A stretch of 7,059 nt of DNA from an uncultured Austwickia sp. (GTDB lineage: Bacteria > Actinomycetota > Actinomycetes > Actinomycetales > Dermatophilaceae): contig CAKUSI010000187.1 of the NCBI GenBank assembly GCA_934678955.1, positions 1 through 7,059 of the forward strand. Reading direction: 5' to 3'. Below the pieces are notes generated by a model that was not told the origin of the DNA, did not search any database, and saw only the letters and a list, made by a program, of their open reading frames with translations. Of this stretch, positions 5,461 to 7,059 are shown one piece after another (within the stretch, counting starts at the first letter, position 1; each line of letters begins with the position of its first letter). The translations under genes were made by a program, and so were the position numbers.

Positions 5461-7059
5461 GCCAGCGCAGTTCTCCTGGACGTTCCCCCGTTCCCCAGAA
5501 GTTGCGGAAGACGCCGCTGGGTGAGAGCCCGCGGGCGGCCATCTTCGGGGAAGCGGCGGCCAGGGCCAGCCATCGGGTACAGGCGGTCGCCAGGTCGGAC
5601 GCCGCCTCGTGCAGCACACGATGCTCCCGGGCCAAGGGCATCCAGCGATCCACGGCGTCGGACTGGTCGTCGCGGTAGGCCTGCTGGGCTGAGCGGAGCC
5701 CGGCCCGGACGGGGCCTGGCCGGTAGGCCGCGGAACAGTCGAGCCTCCCCACCTCCGCCTCAGCCGTGGACACGGAAGCCCTGGAGACCTCCCTGGCCGC
5801 GTCGGCACCGAGGTCGAGGTGCAGGTACGCCCAACACGTCTTGAGCAGCGGCGCCAAGGACTTGCTGATGTCCATCTCGTCGTGGGTGTCCTCGGGTCGC
5901 CCCTCATCACGTCTCACGCGGATACTGTCCATCAGCCAGGTCGCGGCATGGCCCAAATGGGCCAGCCGTTCGGCGTCCTCCCCCGGAATCAGCATCGCGC
6001 GGTGATAGGACACGATCCCATGTCCACGAACGCTGGACGCGATGGCGGACCAGTCCACCGGGGTGCTCTGGCGACGCAACTCGAGGATCTCTCCGTGGAG
6101 CTTGTCGGCGGCGTCGAGCCACTCGGCGATCAACCCGTGGTCGGGTCGCTCGAGGGCCGACTCGGCCTGGGCCATCATCACCAGAGTGCCTGTCAGGTTG
6201 AAGGCACCGGCGCTCACCTTTCGGCGCACCCACCCATGGCTTGGGCGACCGTCGGGCTCTGCCAACATGCGCGTGCTGATCTCGGTCCGCGCCTCGTGGG
6301 CGTTCCGCAGCACCCTCAGCACGTCCTTCAACAGGTCCAGTCGTTCGGGTGGTCCCACCTCCAGCTGGTTCGTACGCCCGCGGAGCATCAGCCCTCGCTG
6401 GGCCTCCGCGGACCACCAAGCCATGGAGAGCCAGTCGCTGGAGCGCGGCTGCACCGCCGCCATGGCTTCGCTGACGTGCGTTGCCATGCGATCACAGTCC
6501 TCGAGCGAGTCCAGACCCGCGCGGAAGACTTCCCTGGCCAGCGCCTGATGGGCCTCGCAGCGCTGCACGCGTTGCTCGTCACCGGAGGAATCCTCCAACT
6601 CGTCGAGGACTGCCAAGCACGCCAGGGCATCGTTGGCGCCTACGCGGACGTCGGCTTGCCCCTCGCGGTCCATGCGCGCCGTCAGCGCGGAGGCCAACGC
6701 GTGGCTCAGTGCCGGCTCCATCGCCTTCGCGGTGCTGAAGGGGGCCTGCTCCTGGCGCCAGAGGTGGCGTGCCACCTCCCGAGTGATGGCGTGACAGCCC
6801 ACCGTCCGGTTCGCGCCGTCATACGTGACAATGCTTCGCGCGCCCAGCGCTTTGGAGGCGTTCCTCGTGGCGCGACCGAGAACGGCTTCGAGCATGTCGA
6901 TCGGAGCTCGGACGCCGGAAGGGAGCACCATCAGCGCGCGCAACAGGCGAAGTTCGGTCTCCATGGCCGTGCTCCGGCGGAAGGCCCCCCGCAATGAACT
7001 GGCGACGGTCGCCAAGATGCTGGGGGTGTGCTTGGCCGGCATCTTGAAGACGTCCTGGG
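5426..7059 (-). CDS. C-terminal part of a STAND/NB-ARC-like protein with helical repeats (partial)
   Basis: The frame is open to the window edge and the stop is at 5426-5428. The first in-frame Met (7042) has no good Shine-Dalgarno and open codons (QDVFK) precede it, so the 5' end probably lies outside. Numbered from that Met, residues about 27-98 look like the winged helix that follows an NB-ARC ATPase: ETELRLLRALMVLPSG, then SIVTYDG and VGCHAITREVARHL, resembling the family's Val-x-x-His...Arg strand and helix. Residues from about 100 to 500 are almost wholly helical with A/L/W-rich TPR-like periodicity, a likely sensor or scaffold solenoid. The P-loop ATPase would be upstream and is not seen. 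Such proteins act as nucleotide-switch regulators or as defence or signalling scaffolds, and which applies cannot be told here. The C-terminal tail (ASTPRPTP) overlaps murQ by 35 nt in the convergent direction. Confidence 0.65.
   Translation of the reverse strand, partial: QDVFKMPAKHTPSILATVASSLRGAFRRSTAMETELRLLRALMVLPSGVRAPIDMLEAVLGRATRNASKALGARSIVTYDGANRTVGCHAITREVARHLWRQEQAPFSTAKAMEPALSHALASALTARMDREGQADVRVGANDALACLAVLDELEDSSGDEQRVQRCEAHQALAREVFRAGLDSLEDCDRMATHVSEAMAAVQPRSSDWLSMAWWSAEAQRGLMLRGRTNQLEVGPPERLDLLKDVLRVLRNAHEARTEISTRMLAEPDGRPSHGWVRRKVSAGAFNLTGTLVMMAQAESALERPDHGLIAEWLDAADKLHGEILELRRQSTPVDWSAIASSVRGHGIVSYHRAMLIPGEDAERLAHLGHAATWLMDSIRVRRDEGRPEDTHDEMDISKSLAPLLKTCWAYLHLDLGADAAREVSRASVSTAEAEVGRLDCSAAYRPGPVRAGLRSAQQAYRDDQSDAVDRWMPLAREHRVLHEAASDLATACTRWLALAAASPKMAARGLSPSGVFRNFWGTGERPGELRWLSAASTPRPTP

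Noticed and set aside
13..5538. 16-base match GAGAGCCCGCGGGCGG at 13-28 and 5523-5538
   Set aside because: It is built around a CCCGCGGG palindrome in very GC-rich sequence, one copy is ordinary coding sequence, and flanks do not match. A chance match is likely.
5819..6997. 392-aa + strand open frame opposite the STAND-like gene
   Set aside because: A long antisense frame expected in high-GC DNA. Its composition is His/Gly/Arg-rich with no recognisable fold, while the - strand frame has ordered helical sequence.

Overview
The window is high-GC DNA with strongly G/C-biased third codon positions, Shine-Dalgarno-led and apparently leaderless starts, and tightly coupled genes. This suggests an actinomycete (Actinomycetota). 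I cannot fix the order or genus. No rRNA, tRNA, CRISPR array, transposase or integrase is visible.

Left part (1-1200, + strand): a possible 3' tail of an upstream gene (1-66) is followed by an apparently non-coding leader with a 12-bp inverted repeat. Next comes an unrecognised protein of four predicted membrane segments and a coiled coil (205-1026). After it sits a very small open frame (1100-1153, 17 aa, amphipathic and hydrophobic). It has an excellent ribosome-binding site, but that site lies in one arm of a perfect 13-bp inverted repeat. The 12-mer CCGGGAACGGAT occurs three times, once inverted, only in the non-coding sequence on either side of the membrane-protein gene. A strong hairpin (1171-1198) follows the small frame.

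Centre-left (1167-3619, - strand): a two-gene operon joined by a GTGA stop/start overlap. The first gene encodes an unrecognised 135-aa soluble protein. The second encodes a 682-aa protein with two membrane segments, two TrkA-N/RCK-like Rossmann units and a C-terminal ryanodine-receptor-type (RyR) domain, so it resembles a ligand-gated channel or membrane sensor.

Centre-right (3762-5460, + strand): divergent from that operon, across 142 bases, is a sugar-catabolism pair. A BadF/BcrA-family amino-sugar kinase (MurK/NagK-like) overlaps MurQ, the N-acetylmuramate 6-phosphate etherase, by 11 nt. Together they would phosphorylate MurNAc and convert MurNAc-6-P to GlcNAc-6-P plus lactate, which is cell-wall sugar salvage. 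No transporter is in the window.

Right part (5426-7059, - strand): the C-terminal 540 or so residues of a large protein whose 5' end lies outside the window. A winged-helix-like segment followed by a helical, TPR-like region suggests the back half of an NB-ARC/STAND-type regulator. Its 3' end overlaps the end of murQ by 35 nt.

The best candidates for something undescribed are the occluded 17-aa frame with its flanking repeats, and the coupled RyR-channel operon.
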